Shown here in pieces: positions 27,642-38,013 of a DNA stretch of 64,000 nucleotides (position 1 is the stretch's first letter; every line of letters begins with the position of its first letter). The notes beneath the pieces were generated by a model that worked only from the letters and a program-made list of their open reading frames with translations, had not been told where the DNA came from and searched no databases. The stretch spans positions 434,001 to 498,000 of the forward strand of contig NZ_JANQLX010000003.1 in assembly GCF_028280385.1 (NCBI RefSeq), read 5' to 3'. The position numbers and the translations under genes were made by a program. Source of the stretch: Allomuricauda sp. GTDB lineage: Bacteria > Bacteroidota > Bacteroidia > Flavobacteriales > Flavobacteriaceae.

Positions 27642-28571
27642 CTAAACAAATTTCTGCCGCTCTACCATAAAGGTATTCAGTATTTGGGAGAAGTTTGAAC
27701 GCACATCCGCGGGGACATATTTAATCTTATACTGGGCACATTTTAACTTTAGATCTTCCTGGAATTGCACAACTTTTTGCTGATAGGCATCCTTGATATT
27801 TTCCGCATATAGATCAATGTGCGTCCCGGTCTCCACATCCACAAATCGCTTGGGTGCATTGTCAAAATCAAACTTCAGTTCGTGTTGAAAATCCATCAGA
27901 TGGAACAGGACCACCGCATGCTTATTGTACTTGAGATGGCGAAGTGCCTCAAATAACTTTGCTTCTTCGGTCTCCGTTTGGAACATATCGGTAAAAAGAA
28001 AAATTAGGCTTCTACGATGTATTTTTTCCGCAATTTGGTGTAAATAGGTAAAGGTTTTTGTGCTTTGTGAAGCATGTTCCGATTCAACCACACCATTGAG
28101 TTTGGAATACAACATTTGAAAATGCCGCTCACTACTTTTTTCATTGGCATGGAAATTATAGCTGTCCGAATAAATGCTCAGTCCAACCGCATCCCGTTGC
28201 CTTTTTAGCATTTGCATAAGTGAGGCAATGGCCAAAACCCCGAAACCAATTTTGTTCAAATTTCCGATGCCGAATGACGATACCTTGGGATAATACATGG
28301 AAGAGGAATTATCCAAGATCATGTGGCATCTCAGATTGGTTTCGTCCTCATATCGTTTCGTATATAATCTATCGGTCTTTGCATACAGTTTCCAATCAAT
28401 ATGCTTGGTGCTTTCCCCTGGATTGTAGATTTTGTGCTCTGCAAATTCTGCGGAAAACCCATGAAACGGACTTTTGTGGATACCACTGATAAAGCCCTCC
28501 ACAATTTGGTTGGCCAGCAACTCAAGGTTTTGGAAAAGTTGTGCTTTATGTAATTCTGATCGGATGTCCAT
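27642..28571 (-). CDS. DUF58 domain-containing protein (vWA-like)
   Basis: FAEHKIYNPGESTKHIDWKLYAKTDRLYTKRYEDETNLRCHMILDNSSSMYY. Confidence 0.9.
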   Translation of the reverse strand: MDIRSELHKAQLFQNLELLANQIVEGFISGIHKSPFHGFSAEFAEHKIYNPGESTKHIDWKLYAKTDRLYTKRYEDETNLRCHMILDNSSSMYYPKVSSFGIGNLNKIGFGVLAIASLMQMLKRQRDAVGLSIYSDSYNFHANEKSSERHFQMLYSKLNGVVESEHASQSTKTFTYLHQIAEKIHRRSLIFLFTDMFQTETEEAKLFEALRHLKYNKHAVVLFHLMDFQHELKFDFDNAPKRFVDVETGTHIDLYAENIKDAYQQKVVQFQEDLKLKCAQYKIKYVPADVRSNFSQILNTFMVERQKFV

Positions 28572-28600
28572 AATTGGAAAGTTGGATCAAGATAAAACAA

Positions 28601-28628
28601 AAAAGGTTTGGCAATTGCCAAACCTTTT
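28601..28628 (-). terminator. Palindromic terminator after trxA
   Basis: AAAAGGTTTGGCAATTGCCAAACCTTTT perfect palindrome. Confidence 0.7.
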
Positions 28629-28650
28629 CTAAAATCCGAAAGGAAATGTT

Positions 28651-28968
28651 TTATAATACAGCTTCAATTGCATCAGTGTACACCTTCTTTGGGGAAACCC
28701 CAACTTGGCGATTTACAATCTCACCATTTTTGAAGACCAATACGGTAGGGATGTTTCGTACTCCGTATTTGGCGGCATACTGCTGATTGGCATCAACGTC
28801 TACCTTGCCAACCACGGCTTTGCCCTCATATTCCTGACTCACTTCTTCGATGATGGGTCCAACCATTCTACAAGGCCCGCACCAAGCAGCCCAAAAATCC
28901 ACAACAACGGGTTTGTCGCTCTTTAGTACTACATCATCAAAAGTTGCATCTGTTATTTCTAGTGCCAT
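28651..28968 (-). CDS. trxA: Thioredoxin
   Basis: VVVDFWAAWCGPCRMVGPIIEE; start trimmed to MALEITDATF. Confidence 0.95.
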   Translation of the reverse strand: MALEITDATFDDVVLKSDKPVVVDFWAAWCGPCRMVGPIIEEVSQEYEGKAVVGKVDVDANQQYAAKYGVRNIPTVLVFKNGEIVNRQVGVSPKKVYTDAIEAVL

Positions 28969-29072
28969 TTTATTTATTTTAATATTCGCAAATTTAGTCA
29001 AATAATGCCCACTTTCCTTACCTGGAACATATTCATTTTCATTATTGCGCCATCAACATAAACTATGGTTCC

Positions 29073-32000
29073 CTAGTTCAATTTGTAATGTATCTCATTC
29101 TCTTCCAGGGCAGAAAGAAGTTCGGTGTTGATTTTGACCTTTTGTTTTCTGCTGGATAAATTCAACTTGATTTCCTCCTGCATTTCGTATACCACAAAAT
29201 TGAGGGGATGGTCTCCTTTGTATGCTCTCAAGGTATCTTTTAATGTTTGGATCCGCTTTTCCTGTAATCTGTCAATGTCCAATTTAATGGTGAGTTTTTT
29301 CGCATAGGATTCCATCACATCCTGAAGCTGTTTGAACTCATTGAACTGCAATCTGGGATCGCCCTTTTTGCCTGTTTCCCGATTGACCCAACCTTCACGA
29401 ACAAAGGCTTTGACATGCACAAAGGAATTGATCATAAGGAAGTGGCGGAATTTAAGGTATTCCTCTCCAAAAATTCTAAACTCATGGGAGTCGGTATAAT
29501 CTTCAAGTGTGAAAAGCCCCCAGCCCTTTCCGTTTTTGGAAATCCTGTGCTGCACATCCGTAATAACCCCTGCAACTGTCAATTCCCGGTTTACATAGGG
29601 TTCCAATTCCGAAAATGCTGAGACACTGCAATTGCAGAAAGCATTGATTTCCTTTTTAAAATCATCCAAGGGATGGCCGGAGATGTAAATCCCTACAACC
29701 TCCTTTTCCCGTCGGAGTTTTTCCATGGTGCCCCAATCTTCACAAGGCGGAACCACAGGTTCGGGAATCTGCACTTCACTGGATTCGCCAAACAGGCTTA
29801 CCTGGGATGAATTTTCGTTCTCTTGGAATTTGGCACCATATTTTATGGCTTTTTCAAGGAAGGTGATCCCATCTCCCTCATGATGAAAATATTGTGCCCT
29901 ATGTGTATCGGCAAAAGAATCAAAACCTCCTGCCAGGGCCAGGTTTTCGAATGATTTTTTGTTGGCGGCTCTTAGATCTACACGTTTGGCCACATCAAAA
30001 ACAGATTTGTATGGACCATCCTTTTTCCGGTTCTCCACGATGGTCTCAACCGCCGAGCGCCCAACTCCCTTGATGGCCCCCATTCCAAATCGCACGGCAT
30101 TGTCCTTGTTCACTGCAAACTTGTAATAAGATTCGTTGACATCCGGGCCCAAAACCTCCAAGCCCATCCGCTTACATTCCTCCATAAAAAAGGTGACCTG
30201 CTTAATGTCGTTCATATTGTTGGAAAGTACAGCGGCCATATATTCCGCGGGATAATGCGCTTTTAGATATGCGGTTTGGTAAGCGATAAACGCATAACAG
30301 GTAGAGTGACTTTTGTTGAACGCATAGGAGGCAAATGCTTCCCAATCTTTCCAAATTTTCTCCAAAACATCTCTCGGGTGCCCATTCTTTTCGCCTCCAT
30401 CCAAGAATTGGGGCTTTAATTTTTGAAGTAAGGCGAAGATTTTTTTACCCATGGCCTTACGTAGCACATCCGCATCACCTTTGGAGAATCCCGCCAACTT
30501 TTGCGAAAGTAGCATCACCTGCTCTTGGTACACGGTAATCCCATAGGTTTCCTTAAGGTATTCTTCCATATCCGGAAGGTCGTAGGTGATTTCTTCCTCC
30601 CCGTGCTTTCTGGCGATAAAGCTCGGTATATATTCCATGGGTCCTGGGCGATACAGGGCATTCATGGCAATGAGGTCATCAAAAACCGTAGGTTTCAGGT
30701 TTTTCATGTGTTTCTGCATACCGGGGGATTCGTATTGGAATATCCCTACAGTATCTCCCCGTTGGAAAAGCTCATAGGTCTTTTCGTCATCCAAGGGAAA
30801 CTCATCGGGCACAAGTTCTGTTCCTGTACGCGCCTTTACAATTTTCACGGTGTCCTTGATCAAAGTAAGCGTCTTCAATCCCAAGAAATCCATTTTGAGC
30901 AAACCGGCACTTTCCACCACCGAGTTGTCAAACTGCGTCACATACAAATCCGAATCCTTGGCAGTTGCCACGGGAACAAAATTGGTAATGTCATCTGGGG
31001 TAATGATCACCCCACAGGCATGGATCCCCGTATTCCTCAAAGAGCCTTCCAGTACCCGGGCCATTTGAACCGTCTGCCCCTCTAGATCGTCCCCTTCCGA
31101 AATATTTAGGAGTTCATGTACCTTTTCCAGTTCGTCCGATCTGAACTTTTTCTTGAGCTCCGCTTCTTCCACCCCAAAAATCTTTTTGAGTTTGGACATG
31201 TTGGGAATGAGCTTGGCTATCCGGTCGGCATCGTTCAAGGGTAAGTCCAGTACCCGTGCCGTATCCCTGATGGAAGATTTGGCTGCCATGGTACCATAAG
31301 TGATGATTTGCGCCACTTGACTGGCCCCATATTTATCGATCACATAATCCATGACCTTACCGCGACCTTCATCGTCAAAATCAATGTCGATATCGGGCAT
31401 GGAAACCCGGTCCGGATTTAGGAATCGCTCAAAAAGCAAATCGTATTTCAGGGGATCAATATTGGTGATTCCCAAGCAATAGGCCACCACGGAACCTGCT
31501 GCAGATCCTCTTCCGGGCCCAACAGAAACTCCCATGTTACGCGCCTCCCTGATAAAGTCTTCCACAATAAGAAAATAACCCGGGTAACCGGAATTTTCAA
31601 TGGTGCCCAATTCAAAATCGATGCGCTCCGTTATTTCATCCGTTATTTCACCATATCGTTTTGAGGCTCCTTGATAGGTGATATGTCGCAAATAGGCATT
31701 TTCACCCCGTTTGCCCCCATCTTGTTTGTCTTCCTCCACCATAAATTCCGATGGGATATCAAACTTGGGAAGAAGTACATCGCGGGCCAAATCAAAGGGC
31801 TCCACTTTATCCACAATTTCCTGAATGTTCAAGATGGCCTCCGGGATATCCTTGAACAGGGTCTTCATATCATCAGAGGACTTGAAGTAATACTCCTGAT
31901 TTGGTAATCCATAGCGATAGCCACGACCCCTTCCTATGGGAGTAGCCTGTTTTTCGCCATCCTTCACGCAAAGTAAGATATCGTGGGCCTCCGCATCCTT

Positions 32001-33458
32001 CTTATCGCAATAATACGTGTTGTTCGTGGCCACTAGTTTTACCTGATGCTTTTTGGCCAATTGGATCAAAACCTGGTTTACCCTTTCTTCGTCCTCTTGC
32101 CCATGTCTCATGATCTCCATATAAAGATCATTGCCAAATTGTTCTTTCCACCAAAGGAGGGCTTCCTCGGCCTGTTTTTCGCCAACGTTCAGGATCTTGT
32201 TGGGTACTTCCCCATATAAGTTTCCGGTAAGGGCTATGACATCTTCCTTATGCTGCTCGATAATGTTTCGGTCTATCCGGGGCACATAGTAAAAACCATC
32301 CGTGTAGGCCACGGAAGACATCTTGGCCAAGTTGTGATAGCCATTTTTGTTTTTGGCCAACAGGACTATTTGATAACCGTGATCCTTGACATTTTTATTG
32401 GTGTGATCTTCGCACACATGGAATTCGCAACCGACAATTGGGGTAATTTCCCGCTCAAAAGGGGTTTCTCCTTGTTCAGTAAGTTCTGTATTTCGTTGTC
32501 TGACCCCTTTGTTATGGGCCATTATTTCTTTAACGAAGTGAAAGGCGCCCATCATGTTGGCATGGTCGGTAAGAGCTACTGCGGGCATATTGTGTTCCGC
32601 TGCAGCGCCCACCAGGCTCTTAATATTAATGGTGGATTGTAGTACCGAAAATTGCGAATGGTTGTGCAGATGGGCAAATGGAGCATCTGCTAGATCAGCA
32701 ACATTTTGTTTTATTTCATCCTCGGAAATACCACCGGTATCTTTGGCCCAGAGAGCATCTGCAATTTCTTTGGAAGCTTTTTTAAGGTTGAGGTGTTTGA
32801 GCCCGATCAGCTGTACCTCACTTGGATTTTGCTCGGAGAATCGGTTGAAGTAATCGGTGGGGACATCCAGCTTCTCCAATGTGAAATGCTGCTTTCTGAT
32901 GAGCTCCAGGAAACAACGCGTGGTTGCTTCCACATCTGCGGTAGCATTGTGGGCTTCGGCAAATGGTTCTCCAAACAAGTGTTGGTGCAGCTCGGTTAGC
33001 GTGGGCAATTTAAATTTGCCGCCCCGTCCTCCCGGAATTTTACATAATTCCGCCGTCTCTTCGGTGCAGGTGTCCAGTACGGGTAACTTTGTCAATGGAC
33101 TGTCCACTCCCATACGATGGAATTCGCATCCCATGATGTTCACATCGAAATCGACGTTCTGGCCAACTACGAATTTGGCCTTGGACAGTGCTTCGTTGAA
33201 CCTCTCCAAGGTTTCGGAAAGGGACACGCCTTTCTGCTCTGCCAAAGCCGTGGATATACCGTGGACCTGCTCTGATTCGTAGGGGATGTTAAAACCATCT
33301 GGCTTTATCAACATATCCTGATGTTCAACCAAATTACCCATTTCGTCGTGCAATTGCCAGGCAATCTGAACACAACGGGGCCAATTGTCGGTATCCGTAA
33401 TGGGAGCATCCCATCGTTTTGGCAATCCTGTGGTTTCGGTGTCAAAAATCAAATACAT
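29073..33458 (-). CDS. dnaE: DNA polymerase III alpha subunit with N-terminal DnaQ-like 3'-5' exonuclease domain
   Basis: N-term MYLIFDTETTGLPKRW (ExoI DxE) ... HNATADVEATTRCFLELIR (ExoIII); PHP FAHLHNHSQFSVLQS; polymerase SVGPGRGSAAGSVVAYCLGITNIDPL, MPDIDIDFDDEGRGKVMDYV. Confidence 0.96.
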   Translation of the reverse strand: MYLIFDTETTGLPKRWDAPITDTDNWPRCVQIAWQLHDEMGNLVEHQDMLIKPDGFNIPYESEQVHGISTALAEQKGVSLSETLERFNEALSKAKFVVGQNVDFDVNIMGCEFHRMGVDSPLTKLPVLDTCTEETAELCKIPGGRGGKFKLPTLTELHQHLFGEPFAEAHNATADVEATTRCFLELIRKQHFTLEKLDVPTDYFNRFSEQNPSEVQLIGLKHLNLKKASKEIADALWAKDTGGISEDEIKQNVADLADAPFAHLHNHSQFSVLQSTINIKSLVGAAAEHNMPAVALTDHANMMGAFHFVKEIMAHNKGVRQRNTELTEQGETPFEREITPIVGCEFHVCEDHTNKNVKDHGYQIVLLAKNKNGYHNLAKMSSVAYTDGFYYVPRIDRNIIEQHKEDVIALTGNLYGEVPNKILNVGEKQAEEALLWWKEQFGNDLYMEIMRHGQEDEERVNQVLIQLAKKHQVKLVATNNTYYCDKKDAEAHDILLCVKDGEKQATPIGRGRGYRYGLPNQEYYFKSSDDMKTLFKDIPEAILNIQEIVDKVEPFDLARDVLLPKFDIPSEFMVEEDKQDGGKRGENAYLRHITYQGASKRYGEITDEITERIDFELGTIENSGYPGYFLIVEDFIREARNMGVSVGPGRGSAAGSVVAYCLGITNIDPLKYDLLFERFLNPDRVSMPDIDIDFDDEGRGKVMDYVIDKYGASQVAQIITYGTMAAKSSIRDTARVLDLPLNDADRIAKLIPNMSKLKKIFGVEEAELKKKFRSDELEKVHELLNISEGDDLEGQTVQMARVLEGSLRNTGIHACGVIITPDDITNFVPVATAKDSDLYVTQFDNSVVESAGLLKMDFLGLKTLTLIKDTVKIVKARTGTELVPDEFPLDDEKTYELFQRGDTVGIFQYESPGMQKHMKNLKPTVFDDLIAMNALYRPGPMEYIPSFIARKHGEEEITYDLPDMEEYLKETYGITVYQEQVMLLSQKLAGFSKGDADVLRKAMGKKIFALLQKLKPQFLDGGEKNGHPRDVLEKIWKDWEAFASYAFNKSHSTCYAFIAYQTAYLKAHYPAEYMAAVLSNNMNDIKQVTFFMEECKRMGLEVLGPDVNESYYKFAVNKDNAVRFGMGAIKGVGRSAVETIVENRKKDGPYKSVFDVAKRVDLRAANKKSFENLALAGGFDSFADTHRAQYFHHEGDGITFLEKAIKYGAKFQENENSSQVSLFGESSEVQIPEPVVPPCEDWGTMEKLRREKEVVGIYISGHPLDDFKKEINAFCNCSVSAFSELEPYVNRELTVAGVITDVQHRISKNGKGWGLFTLEDYTDSHEFRIFGEEYLKFRHFLMINSFVHVKAFVREGWVNRETGKKGDPRLQFNEFKQLQDVMESYAKKLTIKLDIDRLQEKRIQTLKDTLRAYKGDHPLNFVVYEMQEEIKLNLSSRKQKVKINTELLSALEENEIHYKLN

Positions 33459-33594
33459 AAGCGGTCTCCTGCAAAAAATAAATGATTAAAAATATACAAA
33501 CACTTCGCCTTTTTAAAAAGTAGTTTTAAGGAGTTATCAACCTTCCCGCCATCCAGCTCATTTTAAGTATATTTAGGGCGATAACCCGCCTAAG

Positions 33595-35019
33595 ATGAGA
33601 CCCATAAAACCGAAACAACTATTTCACTTTTTTGCAATTTTCCTGTTGTGGTTTGCCACTTCCTGCAAACAGGAATCCAAGGAAAAGGAAATACCGCCTC
33701 CCAATTTTATAATTGTTTTTGCTGATGATTTAGGATATGGAGACCTAAGCTGTTACGGAAACCCCACCATTTATACGCCGCATTTGGACCAAATGGCCCA
33801 TGAAGGCCAAAAATGGACCAATTTCTATGTGGGGGCCAGCGTTTGTACCCCTAGCAGAGCGGCCCTGCTTACTGGGAGATTGCCTGCAAGGAACGGGATG
33901 GCAAGTGACAAGGAACGCGTGCTCTTTCCAGACTCAAAAAACGGCTTGCCATCAGCAGAGATTACCCTGGCCGAACAGTTAAAACAAGTGGGCTATGCAA
34001 CCGCTGCCATTGGAAAATGGCATTTGGGACATCATGAGCAATATCTTCCAACGCATCATGGATTTGATTATTATTTCGGAATTCCCTATTCCAATGACAT
34101 GGATTTTGTGGGGGAATATCCCAATGGGGACTACTGGAGCCAGCAAAGCGATTCCATAAAAACCGAGCACTTTAATGTACCCTTGCTCCGGGGCACAGAG
34201 GTTGTTGAAAGGCCAGCTAATCAGCATACCATAACCAAGCGGTATAGCGAGGAAACGGTTTCCTTTATCAAGCAGCACAAAGACAAGCCCTTTTTTATAT
34301 ACTTAGCGCATAATCTACCGCATATTCCATTGTTTGCTTCCAAGGAGGCCTTGGGCAAAAGCAAGCGCGGTCTGTATGGCGATGTGGTACAGGAAATAGA
34401 CCATGGTGTGGGGCAGATTTTGGAGACACTAAAAGCAGAAGGATTGGCTGAAAATACTATTGTGGTTTTTACTTCGGACAATGGCCCCTGGCTTCCCTTC
34501 AAAACCAATGGCGGTAGTGCAGGTTTGCTTAAGGGAGGTAAAGGAACCACTTGGGAAGGTGGTATGCGGGAACCCGGAATTTTCTGGGGTCCTGGTCTTG
34601 TGAAACCTGGGGTGGTTACGGATTTGGGATCTACCATGGACCTGTTCGCAACTTTTAGTGCCATGGCCGGGCTTGGGATTCCCCAAGACAGGGCTATGGA
34701 TAGCCATGACCTAGGGCCAACTTTGTTGAACCTGGAACCAAGTCCTCGCAAACACCTTATGTATTATCGTGGAACGGAACTATATGCAGCTCGCATGGGA
34801 GCTTTTAAAGCGCATTTTATCACTCAAGGGGAATATAGACAATTTGGGGAGCGGCAAGACCATGAAATCCCATTGTTGTACAATTTGGACCATGACCCTT
34901 CGGAACAATATAATATTGCACTGGAACACCCAAAAGTAATAGCGCAAATCCAGAAAATAGTCACAGAGCACAAGTCTGGGATGGTCTTGGGAAAAGACCA
35001 ATTGGCCGAAAGGGAATAG
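33595..35019 (+). CDS. Sulfatase (formylglycine-dependent arylsulfatase family) lipoprotein
   Basis: [36 protein letters not shown] (C-x-P-S-R), [11 protein letters not shown]. Confidence 0.95.
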   Translation: MRPIKPKQLFHFFAIFLLWFATSCKQESKEKEIPPPNFIIVFADDLGYGDLSCYGNPTIYTPHLDQMAHEGQKWTNFYVGASVCTPSRAALLTGRLPARNGMASDKERVLFPDSKNGLPSAEITLAEQLKQVGYATAAIGKWHLGHHEQYLPTHHGFDYYFGIPYSNDMDFVGEYPNGDYWSQQSDSIKTEHFNVPLLRGTEVVERPANQHTITKRYSEETVSFIKQHKDKPFFIYLAHNLPHIPLFASKEALGKSKRGLYGDVVQEIDHGVGQILETLKAEGLAENTIVVFTSDNGPWLPFKTNGGSAGLLKGGKGTTWEGGMREPGIFWGPGLVKPGVVTDLGSTMDLFATFSAMAGLGIPQDRAMDSHDLGPTLLNLEPSPRKHLMYYRGTELYAARMGAFKAHFITQGEYRQFGERQDHEIPLLYNLDHDPSEQYNIALEHPKVIAQIQKIVTEHKSGMVLGKDQLAERE

Positions 35020-35160
35020 AAAGTTGCTTAGGGCATTGTGCATTAAAAGAAATCAAGTATATTTGCACCCGCTTTCACCGAGAAGCAGATAAAAAAGTTT
35101 CCCGCTTTTGCAGGAACAGTATTAATAACAAGGGTCGGGCACCCTACAAATTAATGTGAT

Positions 35161-35757
35161 ATGCCAGTACGTATTAGACTTCAAAGACACGGTAAAAAAG
35201 GTAAACCTTTCTATTGGGTTGTAGCCGCCGATTCAAGATCAAAAAGAGACGGTAAATTTTTGGAAAAATTGGGAACCTATAACCCCAATACCAATCCAGC
35301 TACCATTGATATCAATGTAGACAACTCTGTGAAGTGGTTGCAAAATGGAGCACAACCTACAGATACCGCCAGAGCCATTCTTTCTTACAAAGGTGTTATG
35401 TTAAAGCACCATTTGTTGGGAGGGGTTCGCAAAGGAGCTTTGACCGAGGAACAAGTGGAGGAAAAATTCAATGCCTGGCTGGAGGAAAAGGAGAAAGGAA
35501 TCCAAGCTAAACGCGATGGATTGGACAAAGCCAAAGCAGAGGCTAGGGCAAAAGCTTTGGAAGCTGAAAAAGAAGTAAATGAAAAGAGAGTTGCTGCGGC
35601 CCTGCCAGAAGTAGAAGAGGAAGCTCCTGCTGAGGAAGCGGAAGCCGCTGTTGAAGCCACTGAGGCCGCTGCTGAGGAAACCCCAGCTGTTGAAGAGCCT
35701 GCGGCAGAAGCCGAGGAAGCACCTGCTGCTGAGGCCGAAGCCAAAGAAGAGGAGTAA
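35161..35757 (+). CDS. rpsP: 30S ribosomal protein S16 with Ala/Glu-rich C-terminal extension
   Basis: MPVRIRLQRHGKKGKPFYWVVAADSRSKRDGKFLEKLGTYNP; ~100-aa low-complexity tail. Confidence 0.97.
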   Translation: MPVRIRLQRHGKKGKPFYWVVAADSRSKRDGKFLEKLGTYNPNTNPATIDINVDNSVKWLQNGAQPTDTARAILSYKGVMLKHHLLGGVRKGALTEEQVEEKFNAWLEEKEKGIQAKRDGLDKAKAEARAKALEAEKEVNEKRVAAALPEVEEEAPAEEAEAAVEATEAAAEETPAVEEPAAEAEEAPAAEAEAKEEE

Positions 35758-35769
35758 TCCCAATACGCG

Positions 35770-36303
35770 ATGCGCAAGGAAGATTGCTTCTACCTGGGCA
35801 AAATCGTTTCAAAATACAGTTTTAAGGGTGAGGTATTGGTCAAACTCGATACCGATGAGCCCGAAATCTACGAAAACATGGAATCAGTATTTGTTTCATT
35901 GGGAAGCAATCTGGTTCCATTTTTTATTGACCGTTGTCGGTTGCACAAATCCGCCTTACTTCGCATCGATTTTGAGGAAGTAAAGGATGAGGTTTCTGCG
36001 GACAAGATCATGGGGTCCGAACTGTACCTTCCTTTGGAAATGCTGCCCCCATTGACCGGGAACAAATTTTACTTCCACGAAGTCATCGGTTTCACGCTAA
36101 TGGATGAGGTCCATGGCAATATTGGACAGGTCAAGGCAGTGAACGATAGTGCTTCCCAAGAACTCTTCGAAGCCGAAAAAGACGGGAAGGAACTATTGAT
36201 TCCCATTAGTGATGATATCATTACTAAAGTGGATCGGGAATCAAAGATTATCCATGTTAAAACTCCAGAAGGGTTGGTAGACCTTTATCTTGGAGATGTA
36301 TGA
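35770..36303 (+). CDS. rimM: Ribosome maturation factor RimM
   Basis: CFYLGKIVSKYSFKGEVLVKLDTDEPE; follows rpsP; C-terminal PRC-like barrel. Confidence 0.93.
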   Translation: MRKEDCFYLGKIVSKYSFKGEVLVKLDTDEPEIYENMESVFVSLGSNLVPFFIDRCRLHKSALLRIDFEEVKDEVSADKIMGSELYLPLEMLPPLTGNKFYFHEVIGFTLMDEVHGNIGQVKAVNDSASQELFEAEKDGKELLIPISDDIITKVDRESKIIHVKTPEGLVDLYLGDV

Positions 36304-36329
36304 TGATTGTTGGCTTTTGATTTCATTGC

Positions 36330-36407
36330 GTCACCCTGAATTTATTTCAGGGTCCCAAGTTTAAAGGACCATATCATTTTGTGATTCTGAATCAAGTTCA
36401 GAATGAC
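36330..36407. repeat. REPIN-like element: two inverted copies of a REP hairpin
   Basis: GTCACCCTGAATTTATTTCAGGGTCC ... GTGATTCTGAATCAAGTTCAGAATGAC; each arm is itself a hairpin and the two arms are inverted relative to each other. Confidence 0.8.
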
Positions 36408-36422
36408 AAACAATAGATAAAG

Positions 36423-36452
36423 AAAAAGGGAACCAAAGGCTCCCTTTTTTGG
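36423..36452. terminator. Terminator hairpin between rimM and OMP gene
   Basis: aaaaagggaacc-aaa-ggctccctttttt. Confidence 0.6.
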
Positions 36453-36472
36453 TGACATATTAGGATAAAGAT

Positions 36473-37063
36473 TTACTTCTTCCACTTACCACCGCCCACA
36501 TAGAAACCTAAGGAGATTCCGATATAAGAGTTTTTTACTTCCAATTTATTATCGTCTCCATCTGCAAATTCAGATGTACCGATAAGATTATAGGTTGCCG
36601 CCAATCGCAGTTTGCCTAGTTCAAAACCAGCGCGTACAAGTCCTCCGAATTTCCCTTCAATATCGAACTTTTCATCTGTAACTTGAGGATCAAAATCGAG
36701 GTTGGCCAATGTGCTATAACCAATACCCCCTCCAATAAAAGGTGCAAATGGTGAACTTCCAGAGTGAAAGTAATAATCAAAGGTTCCAAAGTATGATGTG
36801 CTGGCTGAAAGACTTGCCTCTATTTCGGCAACATCCTCCACTGCGGCTACATTTTTGGCCATTGCTGCGGATTCAATACGCAGACCAATGTTCATATTGT
36901 CCGCAATGTTGTATTTAGGTTCCAAGGCGATGATAATTCCGCCTCCGCCGTCAGGAATGGCGTACCCAAGGTCGAGCCCCGCTCTAAACTTGTTTTGTTC
37001 TTGCGCATGGGTAAATTGTGCAATGCCCAAAATGGCAATTGCCAAGAAAAAGTTTTTTTTCAT
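36473..37063 (-). CDS. Outer membrane beta-barrel protein
   Basis: Signal peptide, alternating beta strands, GLDLGYAIPDGGGGIIIALEPKYNIADNMNIGLRIE, terminal aromatic-rich strand. Confidence 0.85.
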   Translation of the reverse strand: MKKNFFLAIAILGIAQFTHAQEQNKFRAGLDLGYAIPDGGGGIIIALEPKYNIADNMNIGLRIESAAMAKNVAAVEDVAEIEASLSASTSYFGTFDYYFHSGSSPFAPFIGGGIGYSTLANLDFDPQVTDEKFDIEGKFGGLVRAGFELGKLRLAATYNLIGTSEFADGDDNKLEVKNSYIGISLGFYVGGGKWKK

Positions 37064-37247
37064 GATAAATGTTTAAAATTTGGTTTTGTAAATTTTTTAC
37101 AAGCTCTAAGTGCAAAAAGTACTGACTCAATGGGAGTTCAAACCTTTGTAATTGATGGATGCCCGGTTTGAACTGACAAAAGCATGAGTGGGATTGACAG
37201 ATTTTTTACTGTATCCCTCTAATTCCTTCCATAGTATATTTGTGCTT

Positions 37248-37958
37248 ATGGGACCCTTCAAGTTCAAACAATTTGCAGTGCACCAAGACCGCTGCGCCAT
37301 GAAAATTGGCACGGATGGGGTGTTATTGGGAGCGTGGGCGTCCGTTGACCACCATCCACAATCCATTCTGGACATAGGGTCTGGAACTGGATTGATTGCA
37401 TTGCAATTGGCACAGCGCTCTGCTGCCGAACTTGTTGATGCCATTGAACTGGATGGGAATGCCTATGAGCAATGTGTTGAAAATTTTGAGGCATCCCCAT
37501 GGTCCGACCGGCTATTTTGCTACCATGCCGGATTGGATGAATTTGTGGAAGAAATGGATGCGGAATACGACCTCATTGTATCCAATCCCCCTTTTTATTC
37601 CGAAGAAATGCCCAGCGGAAGCACGGCCAGGGACATGGCAAGACAGGAAAGTTCGCTCCCATTCCATGAATTGGTGGCAGGGGTTTCCAAATTGCTATCC
37701 CAAAAAGGTCTTTTTTCCGTTGTTGTTCCCTATAAGGCAGAGGAAGAATTTAAAGGGCTGGCCAAGGAAGTGGGGCTTTTTCCAAAACGGCTCCTTAGAG
37801 TTAAGGGTACGGCAGCTGGGCCGGTAAAACGAAGTTTGTTGGAATTTTCGTTTCAGGAAAGTGACCCGGAAGAAAATACACTGACGATTGAACGGGAACG
37901 TCATCAATATACACAGGAGTACATTCAGCTCACCCAGCCCTTTTATTTAAAAATGTAA
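37248..37958 (+). CDS. tRNA1(Val) (adenine(37)-N6)-methyltransferase-like
   Basis: FKFKQFAVHQDRCAMKIGTDGVLLGAW, ILDIGSGTGLIALQLAQ, YDLIVSNPPFY (NPPF N6-adenine MTase motif). Confidence 0.9.
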   Translation: MGPFKFKQFAVHQDRCAMKIGTDGVLLGAWASVDHHPQSILDIGSGTGLIALQLAQRSAAELVDAIELDGNAYEQCVENFEASPWSDRLFCYHAGLDEFVEEMDAEYDLIVSNPPFYSEEMPSGSTARDMARQESSLPFHELVAGVSKLLSQKGLFSVVVPYKAEEEFKGLAKEVGLFPKRLLRVKGTAAGPVKRSLLEFSFQESDPEENTLTIERERHQYTQEYIQLTQPFYLKM

Positions 37959-38013
37959 CATTTAGCGAAGGGAAAGTTGGATTTCGTTAGTACATTTGAT
38001 AAAATTTTTTTGA

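Noticed and set aside
29125-33282. Numerous + strand ORFs inside dnaE (e.g. 30525-31085, 32250-32642, 32857-33282)
   Set aside because: Antisense to a well-supported conserved gene; no recognisable domains.
35385-35812. Antisense and alternate-frame ORFs over rpsP (e.g. 35385-35777 -, 35401-35763 -, 35543-35812 -)
   Set aside because: Low-complexity artefacts of the Ala/Glu codon repeats in rpsP.
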